Below are positions 45,785 through 54,280 of a DNA stretch of 64,000 bases, piece after piece. The stretch is from Streptomyces roseofulvus (GTDB taxonomy: Bacteria > Actinomycetota > Actinomycetes > Streptomycetales > Streptomycetaceae). Where the stretch lies: assembly GCF_039534915.1 (NCBI RefSeq), contig NZ_BAAAWE010000001.1, positions 1 to 64,000 of the forward strand, given 5' to 3'. The notes beneath the pieces were generated by a model. The model worked only from the letters and a program-made list of their open reading frames with translations. It was not told the origin of the DNA and searched no databases. Each line of letters begins with the position of its first letter. The first letter of the stretch is position 1. A program made the translations under genes and the position numbers.

Positions 45785-47659
45785 TCACACCTCACGGGCG
45801 CCTTCGTACATGGCTTCGACCAGGTCGGCGTACTCGCGCTCCACGACGGGGCGCTTGACCTTCAGGCTCGGGGTGAGCTCGCCGTGCTCGACATCGAGGT
45901 CGCGGGGCAGGACGGCGAACTTCTTGATCGTCTGCCAGCGCTGGAGGCCGGTGTTGAGGCGCTGGACGAAGCCGTCGATGAGCGCGTGGACCTCCGGGGA
46001 GGTGACGACCTCGGCGTAGCCGCGGCCGGCCAGACCGTTCGCGGCGGCCCAGGGCATGATCACGCTCTCGTCGAGCGCGACCAGAGCAGTGCAGTAGTTC
46101 CGGTCGTTGCCGATGACCAGGATGTTGCTCGCGAAGGGGCAGACGGCCTTGAACCGGCCCTCGATCTCGGTGGGCGCCACGTACTTGCCGCCCGACGTCT
46201 TGAACAGGTCCTTCTTGCGGTCGGTGATCCGGACGTAGCCGTCCTTGTCGACCTCGCCGATGTCCCCGGTGCGGAACCAGCCGTCGTTCTCCAGCACTTC
46301 AGCGGTCTTGTCGGGAAGGTTGTGGTAGCCGCGCATGATGCCCGGGCCGCGCAGCAGGATCTCCCCGTCCTCGGCGATACGGACCTCCGTCCCGGGCAGC
46401 GGCCTGCCGACCGTGCCCACCCGGCTGTCGTCGGCAGGGTTGACGGTGCAGGCCGCGCTCGTCTCCGTGAGGCCGTAGCCCTCCAGCACGGGGACGCCGA
46501 CACCGGCGAAGAAGTAGCCGATGTCGGGGGCGAGCGCGGCGCTGCCCGACGCGCTGCCGCGCAGCCGGCCGCCGAAGGCCGCGCGGATCTTGCCGTAGAC
46601 CAGCTTGTCGGCAAGGGCGCGCTGGACGGCCAGGGACAGCGGGACAGTGCGGCGGCCGGTGGCGACCATCTGCTCCTGGCCGGTCCTGGCGTAGTCGCGT
46701 GCGACCTTCGCCGCCCACTGGAAGATCTTGTACTTGGCGCCGCCCTCGGCACGGGCCCTGGCGGCGATGCCGTTGTAGACCTTCTCAAAGACCCGCGGCG
46801 CGGACGCCATAATGGTGGGCCGGATGACCGGCAGGTTCGTGATGATGAGGTCGACCCGGCCGTCCACGGCCATGACGTGCCCGGACTGCACCTGGCCCGC
46901 GATCAGGGCCTTGCCGAAGACGTGAGACAGCGGCAGCCACAGGAACTGCACGTCGTCGGCAAGGACGAGGCCCGTCGACTCCTGGGCGACGCCCTGGTAG
47001 GACCAGCAGTCGTGCACGAGCCGCACGCCCTTGGGGCGGCCGGTCGTGCCGGAGGTGTAAATCAGCGTGGCGAGCTGCTCCGGGCCGATGCCCTGGACCG
47101 TCGTCTCGACCGCGTCGGGGTGCTTCGCGAGGTACTCGGCGCCGCGCCGCTCCAGCTCGGCGAGGGTGAGCACCTCCAGTCCCTCGATCGCGGCCGCGTC
47201 CGGCGCGGGATCGAACAGGACCACAACGTCCAGGTCCGGCAGCTCGCTCTTGTGCGCGGCGACCTTGGCCAGCTGCTCGGCGTTCTCCACGAAGATCGCA
47301 CGGCTGCCCGAGTCGGCCAGGATGTACGCCGTTTCCTCGCCGTTGGTGCTCGGGTAGACGGCCGTCGCCGCCGCGCCCGCGCACATCACGCCCATGTCGG
47401 CGAGGATCCACTCGATCCGCGTCGACGAGGAGATCGCCACCCGCTCCTCGCTCCGCAGGCCCAGGGAGAGAAGTCCGGCCGCAATCGCCTTCACCCGTTG
47501 TGCCGCCTGCTCCCATGTCAGCGAACGCCACTCCTCACCGCCGTCGACCTCTGCGGGATACCGGTACGCCTCCCGGTCGGGGGTGGCCTCGACCCGTGAC
47601 AGGAACAGGTGCGCCACGGAATGCGGGCGGCTTTCGAGAAGGTACTGCGCGGAACTCAT
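45785..47659 (-). CDS. Long-chain fatty-acid-CoA ligase
   Basis: 624 residues from the ATG at 47659 (MSSAQYLLESRPHSVAHLFL), with eight extra in-frame codons upstream. The AMP-binding signature LIYTSGTTGRPKGVRL, then GYGLTETSAACT, WFRTGDIGEVDKDGYV and DRKKDLFKTSGGKY, are the hallmark motifs of long-chain acyl-CoA synthetases (FadD15-type). The enzyme activates fatty acids with ATP and CoA at the cytoplasmic membrane. It is full length and intact, and the most ordinary housekeeping-type gene of the window. Its presence suggests chromosomal rather than plasmid location. Confidence 0.93.
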   Translation of the reverse strand: MSSAQYLLESRPHSVAHLFLSRVEATPDREAYRYPAEVDGGEEWRSLTWEQAAQRVKAIAAGLLSLGLRSEERVAISSSTRIEWILADMGVMCAGAAATAVYPSTNGEETAYILADSGSRAIFVENAEQLAKVAAHKSELPDLDVVVLFDPAPDAAAIEGLEVLTLAELERRGAEYLAKHPDAVETTVQGIGPEQLATLIYTSGTTGRPKGVRLVHDCWSYQGVAQESTGLVLADDVQFLWLPLSHVFGKALIAGQVQSGHVMAVDGRVDLIITNLPVIRPTIMASAPRVFEKVYNGIAARARAEGGAKYKIFQWAAKVARDYARTGQEQMVATGRRTVPLSLAVQRALADKLVYGKIRAAFGGRLRGSASGSAALAPDIGYFFAGVGVPVLEGYGLTETSAACTVNPADDSRVGTVGRPLPGTEVRIAEDGEILLRGPGIMRGYHNLPDKTAEVLENDGWFRTGDIGEVDKDGYVRITDRKKDLFKTSGGKYVAPTEIEGRFKAVCPFASNILVIGNDRNYCTALVALDESVIMPWAAANGLAGRGYAEVVTSPEVHALIDGFVQRLNTGLQRWQTIKKFAVLPRDLDVEHGELTPSLKVKRPVVEREYADLVEAMYEGAREV

Positions 47660-47863
47660 GTCGGCCTCCGGGCCCGAGGGCACCCATCACACATCGGTTG
47701 ACTGGCGAGTAACTTTGGGGGGTGGTGCAGAGGCTAGGGCTAAATCGCCGGGCTGGGTAGGGGAGTTGGATCACGAATTCGCTTTCCGGCCTTGCGGTGC
47801 TGCGCGCACATCAGGTCTGGAAAATCCGGTGTAAAGACGAGCGTCGCGTGAGTTCACCCAGGT

Positions 47864-48304
47864 GTGACTGATCGGATACTGCTACGAGGAGACCTTCGAC
47901 GTGGACTGAGGCTGATCATCTTGATCGAATACGACATCTACGCCGGCTTCCGGGGGCCGCAGGCCCCTGGGGCCACCCTCGCGGAGGCCGTGCGGGCCGA
48001 CCTCGAAGCGGCCTTCGGCATCGAGTTCTTCTGTGACACCGACGGGCGATCCCCCTCCTTCACCTGGGGGGACAACGAGCACTGGCTGAGCTGCTGGGTC
48101 GCCGTGCCGCCAGACCTGGACGAGCCATACCATTCTCACCCGGCCCGGGTCACTGCCAATCAGCCGGACTCGGACGCCTGGGCCCACCGGGTCTTCGACG
48201 CCCTGGACGCAATGGGCCGGTATTCGCTGTTCATGATCGAGGACGACGAGGACCTGGTCCGGACGAACACGGAGCTCGCCCGCACCCAGTGGGAAGATCG
48301 TTGA
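47864..48304 (+). CDS. Hypothetical protein upstream of the decayed IS5 copy
   Basis: 146 residues from a GTG; a TTG at 47921 (LIEYDIYAGFRGPQAPGATL) is a plausible later start because coding character strengthens there. The protein is acidic and tryptophan-containing (SFTWGDNEHWLSCWVAVPPD), without signal or membrane segments. The fold could resemble a small SUKH- or immunity-like domain, but I do not recognise it. It sits 90 bp upstream of the IS5 transposase relic, in the place the passenger gene holds in the intact element. Confidence 0.6.
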   Translation: MTDRILLRGDLRRGLRLIILIEYDIYAGFRGPQAPGATLAEAVRADLEAAFGIEFFCDTDGRSPSFTWGDNEHWLSCWVAVPPDLDEPYHSHPARVTANQPDSDAWAHRVFDALDAMGRYSLFMIEDDEDLVRTNTELARTQWEDR

Positions 48305-48374
48305 TCCCCTGACCCGCGGCCAAGGATCTGTGCCTGGCTAGGATAGGAAGTGATCAGCTCGGCGGTACCGGCGG

Positions 48375-49221
48375 GGCCGTGTGAGGATCTCGCCGTGACT
48401 GGTGTGATCACGGCGTCGCAGCTGTCCTGGATAGCCCCGTTCACCGGGCTGAGCGCGCGGCAGTTCGGCAGGCTGCTATCACCGCGCTCCGGCGCGAGGG
48501 TGCTGATCCGGTCCGCAAGGGCCGGCCCTGGAGCCTGCCCCTGGAGGACCGGGTCTTGCTGGTCGCCGCGTACTGGCGCACCAACCTCACCCTGCGCCAG
48601 CTCGCCCTGCTGTTCGGGGTGTCGAAGTCGGCTGCCGACCACATCATCAACCATTTCGGGCCGTTGCTCTCGCTGCAACAGCGCCGGCGGTTCCGCAAGG
48701 ACACCGTGCTGATCGTGGACGGCACCATGGTTCCCACCCGCGACCACAGCATCACCGAGCAGCCGAAGAACTACCGCTACTCCATCAACCACCAAGTCAT
48801 CACCGACGCTGACACCCGGCTCGTCGTAGCCGTCGGCCGGCCCCTGCCGGGCAACCGCAACGACTGCAAGGCATGGGAGCTGTCCGGCGCGAAGGCCGCC
48901 GTCGGCAGAACAACCGTGATCGCTGACGGCGGCTACCGCGGCACCGGCCTGGTCATCCCGCACCACCGTGAACGAGGCCAGGCCGAACTACCGGCCTGGA
49001 AAGAGGAGCACAACGCCTCCCACCGCAAGGTCCGCGCCCGCGTCGAGCACGCCTTCGCACGAATGAAGACGTGGAAGGTCCTCCGCGACTGCCGCCTCAA
49101 GGGCGACGGGGTTCACCACGCCATGCTCGGCATCGCCCGACTCCACAACCTCACCCTCGCCGGATGAGCACAGGGTCCGATACGCGATCGGCATGCCATA
49201 GATCATTTACGGGACAGACCT
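48375..49221 (+). mobile_element. Decayed second copy of the IS5-family element
   Basis: The right end (GATCATTTACGGGACAGACC, 49201-49220) and the transposase match the intact element at 39806-41467, with very high identity in the last 300 bp. No matching left end is found upstream, so the copy is truncated there. It lacks the 235-residue passenger. Confidence 0.7.
48395..49167 (+). pseudogene. IS5-family transposase, frameshifted
   Basis: The frame from GTG 48395 (VTGVITASQLSWIAPFTGLS) breaks near 48470. It resumes as ITALRREGADPVRKGRPWSL and runs to 49167 with the DDE motifs kept (VLIVDGTMVPTRDH, VIADGGYRGTG, RVEHAFARMKTW). Comparison with the intact copy shows a small indel. It is inactive unless frameshifting occurs, for which I see no slippery site. 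Confidence 0.8.
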
Positions 49222-49436
49222 GAGCCCGACAGAGTGACGGTATGCACGAGCCAGCCGGGCAGGCGCTCGGTGAGCATGGTCGCGAAGGAGCGGACGTGCC
49301 TGGTGAGGGCGTCGTTTTCTGGGCAGTGCGTCCGGGCGGCCTTGAGCTGGAGTTGCCCGGGTTCGGTACGGGTGTCCGGACGGCACAGGATCCATCCGGC
49401 GACGGTTCGGGGCGAGGGCGGCCGGGCGGTCACCGG
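49215..49436 (-). pseudogene. ISL3-family transposase fragment
   Basis: The minus strand reads TARPPSPRTVAGWILCRPDT, then RTEPGQLQLKAARTHCPEND and ALTRHVRSFATMLTERLPGW. This is a segment typical of ISL3 transposases, just before their last catalytic region. Both sides are cut: the IS5 relic ends at 49221 and CRISPR-like repeats begin at 49439. Confidence 0.6.
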
Positions 49437-49438
49437 CT

Positions 49439-49582
49439 GCGGTGAGGTGCGTTTGTGCGGGGAGCAGGCGCCGAGCCCCGGCGGGGTGATGACGGTCGCC
49501 AGCCCGCGGGCGCGGGAAGCAGCCGAGGCCGCCGGGTCCATGGGCTCGCCGTGAGGGCCATCCCCGCATACGCGGGGAGCAG
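49439..49582 (+). CRISPR. Short degenerate type I-E-like CRISPR array, three units
   Basis: One good 29-nt repeat (GGCCATCCCCGCATACGCGG with GGAGCAG, 49554-49582) is preceded by two worn units at 49494-49522 (CCCGCGGGCGCGGGAAGCAG) and 49439-49467 (3' half TGTGCGGGGAGCAG only). Spacings of 55 and 60 are near the 61 of type I-E. The CCCCGC...GCGGGG hairpin and GAGCAG end match actinobacterial I-E repeats. The same repeat recurs at 50697-50908. No cas genes are in the window. Confidence 0.65.
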
Positions 49583-49792
49583 TCGAGTGTCTTTGTCGGG
49601 GTGAAGGAAAGCCACGTCTTCGATGTGGACGGGAGCCGGTGGTTCATCGGTGAGTCGGGAACCATGCGGCGTGATGGTGTGGAACATGCCGCTTTCGGAG
49701 CAATGGCGAGAGGGAGCGCTGGTTGGCCGTCACGCTGTGCCTGTTGATCACGGTCCAGGCCAGGGAAACCGCTGGTGCACAGGTCACGTGGT

Positions 49793-50089
49793 AGGCCGTT
49801 CGAGAGGATCCGCCGGGTTCATCGCGAGCAGGGGCTGTCGGGGCGGGAGCTCGCCGCGCGGTCAAGGTGCCCGCGGAACCCGGTGCGGACGGCGTTGGAG
49901 CCGCCGGCACCGTCGAATCGGAAGCCGCCGCCACGGCCGAGCGTGCTGGAGCCGGTGAAGGGCTTCATCGACGAAATGCGGCGTGAGGGCCTGGACACGC
50001 CGGCGCAGCAGAAGCACACGACACCGCAGACCATGCAGCGTCTGCCGGCAGAACACGACTTCAAGCAGAGGCCGGGGGGTGGCCGGTGA
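49793..50089 (+). pseudogene. N-terminal fragment of an IS21-type transposase (IstA-like)
   Basis: The frame GRPFERIRRVHREQGLSGRE, then LAARSRCPRNPVRTALEPPA and PSNRKPPPRPSVLEPVKGF, to TTPQTMQRLPAEHDFKQRP, matches the N-terminal helix-turn-helix region of IS21 transposases. The DDE core is missing; the reading ends where the convergent SUKH gene begins. It is a relic. Confidence 0.6.
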
Positions 50090-50645
50090 TGGTGGGCCTG
50101 ATCGTGTGCAGTCCCCACTGGTCGACGCTGCCGTCCACCAGTCCGGTGAGGAACTGCACGAGTCCGCCGTTGTAGTGCCACCAGCCGCCTCCGCGGGTGG
50201 CCACGGTGATCGTCCATTCGGCGCCATCCCCGCTTGTCGACCACAGGAGGTAGTCGCCCCAGTCTGTCGACCCGCAGCGGAGAAGGCCGCCAGATGCCGG
50301 GAAAGCCTGCACCGGCGGATCGAGCTCCGCGTATTCGCACCACTCCTCGACGATCTCCAGGTCTTCGAGTGTGGCTTCGACCCATGCCTGCTCATCGCCG
50401 GGCTGCGGGGAGGTGACGAAGAGCGTGTCCCCCACCACGAGGCGGGGATAGAGCTCGGTGAGCAGCTTGAAGTCCGGCGGGAGAGCGGTGCCCAGACCGC
50501 TTTCGACAGCCGCCCAATCGACCTTCGCGGGCTCTGGACGCCGGAGCACGGTCAGCTCCGACCATGCCTGCTCGAACGCCGTCAGCGCCTCAACAGCATC
50601 TTGAATCCGGCGGGGCGGGGCCTGGGTGCCCATGAACTCGTCCAT
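50061..50645 (-). CDS. SMI1/KNR4-like (SUKH) protein
   Basis: 194 residues from MDEFMGTQAPPRRIQDAVEA. The core reads VDWAAVESGLGTALPPDFKL, then LTELYPRLVVGDTLFVTSP, RCGSTDWGDYLLWSTSGDGA and WWHYNGGLVQFLTGLVDG. This follows the SUKH plan of a helix, LPPDYK and a late strand/helix with a conserved G and W. It is a likely orphan immunity protein without an adjacent toxin. It is inserted between the two CRISPR fragments. Confidence 0.65.
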   Translation of the reverse strand: MDEFMGTQAPPRRIQDAVEALTAFEQAWSELTVLRRPEPAKVDWAAVESGLGTALPPDFKLLTELYPRLVVGDTLFVTSPQPGDEQAWVEATLEDLEIVEEWCEYAELDPPVQAFPASGGLLRCGSTDWGDYLLWSTSGDGAEWTITVATRGGGWWHYNGGLVQFLTGLVDGSVDQWGLHTIRPTITGHPPASA

Positions 50646-50696
50646 GCGGCAACCCTGTCAGCAGGGTCCGACACCACAACAGGCGGGCGGGTGGCA

Positions 50697-50908
50697 TCGT
50701 CCTAACCCGCGCGAGCGGGGAGCAGCCGATCACCCGGACCGCCTCCGCGAGGGCGAGAGGACCATCCCCCGCGAGAGCGGGGACAGCCGCGCGCCGTCCC
50801 GATCCACGCGAAGGCCGCGGGGCCATCCCCGCGCGTGCGGGGAGCAGCATCGTGCGTGATGTGTCGCTGTCTGGGTCAGGGGCCATAACCCGCACGTACG
50901 GGGAGCAG
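50697..50908 (+). CRISPR. Degenerate type I-E-like CRISPR array, four repeats, 61-bp period
   Basis: Repeats end at 50725, 50786, 50847 and 50908, exactly 61 bp apart, giving 29-nt repeats and three 32-nt spacers. The best repeat is 50819-50847 (GGCCATCCCCGCGCGTGCGG then GGAGCAG); the others differ at 3-9 positions. A possible fifth, very worn unit ends at 50664. The 29/32 geometry and hairpin repeat are those of type I-E. Divergent repeats and no cas genes suggest a fossil array, perhaps split from the 49439 array by insertions. Confidence 0.75.
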
Positions 50909-51081
50909 GGGACGGCGGCGAGGCGAGCAGCGCGGGGCGCAGCCGCCGAGGGACGTCGAGGACGGAACAGGGTCGCCGGCAAGGAGACAGGGCGGCGGCG
51001 CGGCCGAGGAGGACGGCGAAGGCTGCCGAGTCGATAGCTGGGCGGCTGCAGCGCAGGATGGAGGGGCAAGGAGGATCAGCC

Positions 51082-51522
51082 ATGCGCGTTCACCGTCGTC
51101 ACGCCCGTTCTTCAGTGCTCATCGCTGTGGTCACGGCCTTCGGTCTGGCCTTTGGTACTGCCTGCAGCAGTGATGAGAGCAGTACGCCTGCCCCGGAAGG
51201 GGAGACCACCGCCGAGAGGTCGCCGGAGGGTGCGAGCGAGCGAGCTGATCTGGTCAGCTTCAAGCTCGACGACCGTTCACAGGCCGGCATCACCAACATC
51301 TGGCTGGTATGGACGATCAAGAACAGCAGCGGCAAGAAGTCGAACTACTCATGGGACTGGGAAGCGATCGACGCAAGCGGCACCCGGGTGGCGAACGGAA
51401 CGCAGCTTGAGACCGACGTCCAGCCCGGCCAGACCGCAACCGGGGAGTTCCCGACGACCCTCAAGAGCACGGAGGGCGTGAAGCTGAACATCACCAGCTT
51501 CGACCGTACTGCCGCCTCCTGA
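51082..51522 (+). CDS. Lipoprotein with FxLyD-like domain
   Basis: GGAGGATCAGCC precedes the ATG at 51082. The 146-residue product has a basic signal (MRVHRRHARSSVLIAVVTAF) and a lipobox LAFGTAC, so it is a lipoprotein. A Ser/Glu/Pro linker leads to a beta domain (ITNIWLVWTIKNSSGKKSNY...TRVANGTQLETDVQPGQTAT) resembling FxLyD-type extracellular domains. It looks intact. Its role is unknown, probably envelope-associated. Confidence 0.75.
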   Translation: MRVHRRHARSSVLIAVVTAFGLAFGTACSSDESSTPAPEGETTAERSPEGASERADLVSFKLDDRSQAGITNIWLVWTIKNSSGKKSNYSWDWEAIDASGTRVANGTQLETDVQPGQTATGEFPTTLKSTEGVKLNITSFDRTAAS

Positions 51523-51959
51523 CCGGGCGCCGAGCTCCCTGCCGAGCTGGACGACGATGCCGCGCAGCGGGGCCCCGCAGGGCCGGTCAGGGCTGGGGCG
51601 GTGGCCGGGCAGGTGAGACGCGGCGCGGCGCTGGCGGGCCGTTCCGGAGTGCGCCCTGAGCAGCCAGAACCGGCGTTCCCACCGGGGCTGTAACCGGCAA
51701 TCCGTAACCCGCCGAGGACGCGCCAGACGCCTGAACGGGTTTCCGCCCCGCCCAGGAAGATCCCGGCGGGGCGGAGGGGGGCCGTCAGGCAGCGTGTAGG
51801 GGCGGCCCGGTGGTACTGCTCCCAGAGCGCATCTGGGCACCGGGCCTCGCCCGCGCACGCCATATCGGCGCGGGCTGAACCCGACCCTACCGGGGCCTAC
51901 GATTCGGCGGTGACTGATCGACGCCTCCTCGGGCCGGGCCCGGCCTCTGCGCGAACTGC
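51523..51959. other. Non-coding stretch with structured repeat
   Basis: No gene is supported. The second copy of the 93-bp structured repeat lies at 51798-51891. GGGGCCCCGCAGGGCC-type hairpins occur at about 51570. The stretch joins directly onto the 610-bp repeat. Confidence 0.4.
51798..51891. repeat. 93-bp structured repeat, copy 2
   Basis: This matches 34193-34285 with a few substitutions. The same two hairpins are kept (GCCCGGTG/CACCGGGC and CCCGCGC/GCGCGGG). It lies 70 bp before the second copy of the 610-bp repeat. Confidence 0.7.
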
Positions 51960-52582
51960 CGCGCAGGCAGACCTTGACGACCTGCCCGCCGTGCCACTGC
52001 CCAACACAGAGGAACTTCGCCGCCGGGGTGTGCTGGACGCACAGCCGGCGGGCGTAGCGCGGGGCCGGCGGGTCCTCGGGCCGGGCTTCGTACGGGCCTC
52101 GGAGCTCCAGGAGGGTCCCGTACAGAAGTAGTCGGCGCGGCGCGCACCCCTTGACCGCACGGCCTGAGCTGCAGGTTCGCCCGTCGCCGCAAGAGCCTGG
52201 GGGCAACCTGCAGAGCAACTTGCAGGGCAACTTGGAGAGCACCTTGCAGGGCTAGTTGTAGGGCAACCTGGGAGGCAACCCGGTCGGCTGCCTCGGCCAC
52301 GGGGCCTCGCGGCGGGCGGTACCGGCGAGCGGTCGCCCCGGGCCGTTGACCTGCGGTGGTAAGCGCGGTGGTAAGCCTGGTGGTGAGCGGGGATCAAGAT
52401 CGTTCTTCCCCAATTGGGGAAGTTCCCGTTTCCCCTTGCCGCGCGGGTCAGCTGGTGCCGACGGCCTGCGCCTCGCCCACCCACGCCGTGAACGCCGTGG
52501 CGCGGGTCTCGGTGATCGTGCCGGAGTCGCCGAGGGCGGGCGCCTCCCACGTGACGGTCCAGGTCGAGGTGGCGGTGCCCTC
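51960..52582. repeat. 610-bp direct repeat, copy 2
   Basis: This is the same sequence as 38491-39100, but with one extra 12-bp tandem unit (units at 52202-52281). That extra unit accounts for nearly all of the 13-bp length difference. The perfect palindrome CTTCCCCAATTGGGGAAG is kept at 52408-52425. Here the minus-strand coding fragment ending EAQAVGTS continues beyond the repeat, so this copy is the more complete one. Confidence 0.8.
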
Positions 52583-52975
52583 GTACTCGGCGGAGCGGGT
52601 GTAGCGGTGGCCGCACGTGGGCGAGTCCTGGGCGCCGTGCCGGGCCGCGTACGGGGTGCCGGGGCCCGTGCAGGTGATGGTGGTGCCGTCGCCCGTCGTC
52701 CAGCGGACCGACGTCACCTTGGCGGTGGCGGTGACGGTGACGGCCCCGGCGGAGGCGGACGCCGACACCGGCCCGAACGTCGACGGGGACGGGGTGGCCC
52801 ACAGCCACATGGGCATGCCGATCAGGTACCGGCCGGCCGCGCGCGGCGAGGCCACCGACGGGCCGTCCAGGCGCATCGAGTCGACCGCCTGGCGGGCCAG
52901 GACGGCGGGGTCGATGACCGGCTCGGCAGGCGCGGGAGCCTCGGCGGCGTCCGGGATGAAGACGATCCGGGCCTC
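52448..52975 (-). pseudogene. C-terminal part of a secreted plasmid-type protein
   Basis: The frame reads EARIVFIPDAAEAPAPAEPV, then RYLIGMPMWLWATPSPSTFG, SVRWTTGDGTTITCTGPGTP and TATSTWTVTWEAPALGDSGT, to a stop at 52448. It is beta-rich with a PKD-like WTTGDG segment. It resembles a secreted protein family found with Streptomyces conjugation genes. The N-terminus and signal are replaced at about 52975 by an IS21 IstB fragment on the opposite strand. A 45-residue C-terminal fragment of the same gene exists at 38966-39100. Confidence 0.6.
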
Positions 52976-53453
52976 CAACGTCCTGCTGGTCGGCCCGCCC
53001 GGCGTCGGCAAGACCATGCTGGCCGTCGCCCTTGCCCGCTCCGCGGTCGACGCCGGCCACCGCGTCTACTTCACCACCGCCGCGGAACTCGCCGCCAAAT
53101 GCCACAAAGCCGCACTCGAAGGCCGCTGGTCAAGCGTCATGCGGTTCTTCGCCGGCCCCCGCCTGCTCATGATCGACGAACTGGGCTATCTGCCGCTGCC
53201 GGGCGACGGCGCGTCCGCTCTCTTCCAGGTGATCAACCAGAGGTATCTGAAGTCGAGCACGATCCTCACGACCAACGTCGGTATCGCCGACTGGGCCGGC
53301 GCCTTCGGCGACGCCACCGTGGCCGCCGCGATGCTCGACCGGCTCCTGCACCGCGCTGCCGTGGTCGGCATCGATGGACCGTCCTACCGCCTCCGCTCGC
53401 ACCAATCCCACTCCGACAACCTCCGCAAAGGGGAGACCGGACGTGCTGGTTGA
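52970..53453 (+). pseudogene. istB: IS21 helper ATPase (IstB-like), 5'-truncated
   Basis: The frame begins without a start at NVLLVGPPGVGKTMLAVALA (Walker A) and continues through RLLMIDELGYLPLPGDGASA (Walker B) and SSTILTTNVGIADWAGAFGD. It ends at AAVVGIDGPSYRLRSHQ. It is the typical IstB ATPase from its P-loop onward. The first ~90 residues are missing and no IstA lies adjacent, so it is a relic of an IS21 element. Confidence 0.8.
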
Positions 53454-53775
53454 ATTCCGGGAGTGCCCGATCTGCTGGACGTCATTCCAGGTCAATCCCA
53501 GTGCGGGGGCCCGGCACACCTACTGCACACCCCGCTGCAAAGCAGAGGCGAGCCGACGCCGACGCCGCGAACGCGACGAAGCAGCCGATGCTGCTGAAGG
53601 CGAGACGATGACCCCGGCATCACCGGACCCGACACCCCTCGCGCCCACGGCTGTCCGGAATTGCCCGCACTGCGACAAGCCCGTCACCATCGTCGCTCTG
53701 CTGGCCACTCCCGAAGCAGCACGACCCACCATCCCGATGGCGAACCCGGACGTCATCCCGATGCGCCGCAGCTGA
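53443..53775 (+). CDS. Zinc-ribbon protein downstream of istB
   Basis: A GTG at 53443 overlaps the IstB stop and follows GGGGAGA. The 110-residue product has two zinc pairs: CPICWTSF...HTYCTPRC near the N-terminus and NCPHCDKP in the C-terminal third. Such small zinc proteins sometimes follow istB in actinobacterial IS21-like elements. It may be an accessory of the lost element or a bystander. It is intact as a frame. Confidence 0.5.
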   Translation: MLVEFRECPICWTSFQVNPSAGARHTYCTPRCKAEASRRRRRERDEAADAAEGETMTPASPDPTPLAPTAVRNCPHCDKPVTIVALLATPEAARPTIPMANPDVIPMRRS

Positions 53776-53820
53776 ACAAAACGTAGGTCACTGACCACGC
53801 CGACCCTCGGGACGGCGGGG

Positions 53821-54162
53821 TCAGTCTGTGTCAGCGAAGAAGGCGCTGATGTTGTGCCACATGAAAGCGTCCTTCCACTCAGGGCGGCCTTCGGCCCAGC
53901 CGCTCAAGGCGGCGATCACCTTCTCCTGAGAGATCGTCCGGGTCTGATAGTGCTCCGCCGCGGTCCCGTCGCGGAATTCAAGCTGGTAGGTGTTGTCGTC
54001 CCTCAGCCACACCTGGACATACCAGCCACCATCCGCCTCATCGTCGAGGCGCTCGACGATGACGAAGGCGTTGCCCCGGCCGAGGTTCGCCACCATCCGG
54101 CTCAACGCTGACGACTTCGGGTTCCCCACACGCCGACCATGTTCATCTCTCGCTTGCAGCAT
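53821..54162 (-). CDS. Hypothetical protein, 113 residues
   Basis: ATG at 54162 (MLQARDEHGRRVGNPKSSAL); a GTG six codons upstream is the alternative. The protein is strand-rich (GNAFVIVERLDDEADGGWYV...YQLEFRDGTAAEHYQTRTIS) with a C-terminal helix (KVIAALSGWAEGRPEWKDAF). It is soluble, with a fold suggestive of small immunity-type proteins, but I do not recognise it. Fragments of other genes abut both sides. Confidence 0.6.
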   Translation of the reverse strand: MLQARDEHGRRVGNPKSSALSRMVANLGRGNAFVIVERLDDEADGGWYVQVWLRDDNTYQLEFRDGTAAEHYQTRTISQEKVIAALSGWAEGRPEWKDAFMWHNISAFFADTD

Positions 54163-54172
54163 GCCCCGATCA

Positions 54173-54262
54173 TCACCCACGGGTCTGGCGCGGGTCGAAG
54201 AGCAACCAGTCGTACTCCGCCTCGCTCACCACTGCCCTCAGTTGGTTCACTTCGTGAACCAG
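54173..54262 (-). pseudogene. C-terminal gene fragment
   Basis: Thirty residues (LVHEVNQLRAVVSEAEYDWL with LFDPRQTRG) precede a stop at 54173 and look like the C-terminus of an unrelated protein fused after a junction near 54265. A short hairpin GGTTCAC/GTGAACC lies at the junction. The family is unknown. Confidence 0.35.
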
Positions 54263-54280
54263 CTGAGGCGAAGAGCGGGT

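Noticed and set aside
45740..47599. 619-residue open frame on the plus strand
   Set aside because: Antisense to the acyl-CoA synthetase, which has full catalytic motifs.
47740..47770. Possible left end of the second IS5 copy (CTAGGGCTAAAT)
   Set aside because: Only a few bases agree with the true end and the conserved GTCCCGT core is missing; likely chance.
49439..50908. cas genes near the CRISPR repeats
   Set aside because: All frames nearby are SUKH, lipoprotein or IS relics; none has Cas1, Cas2, Cas3 or Cascade motifs.
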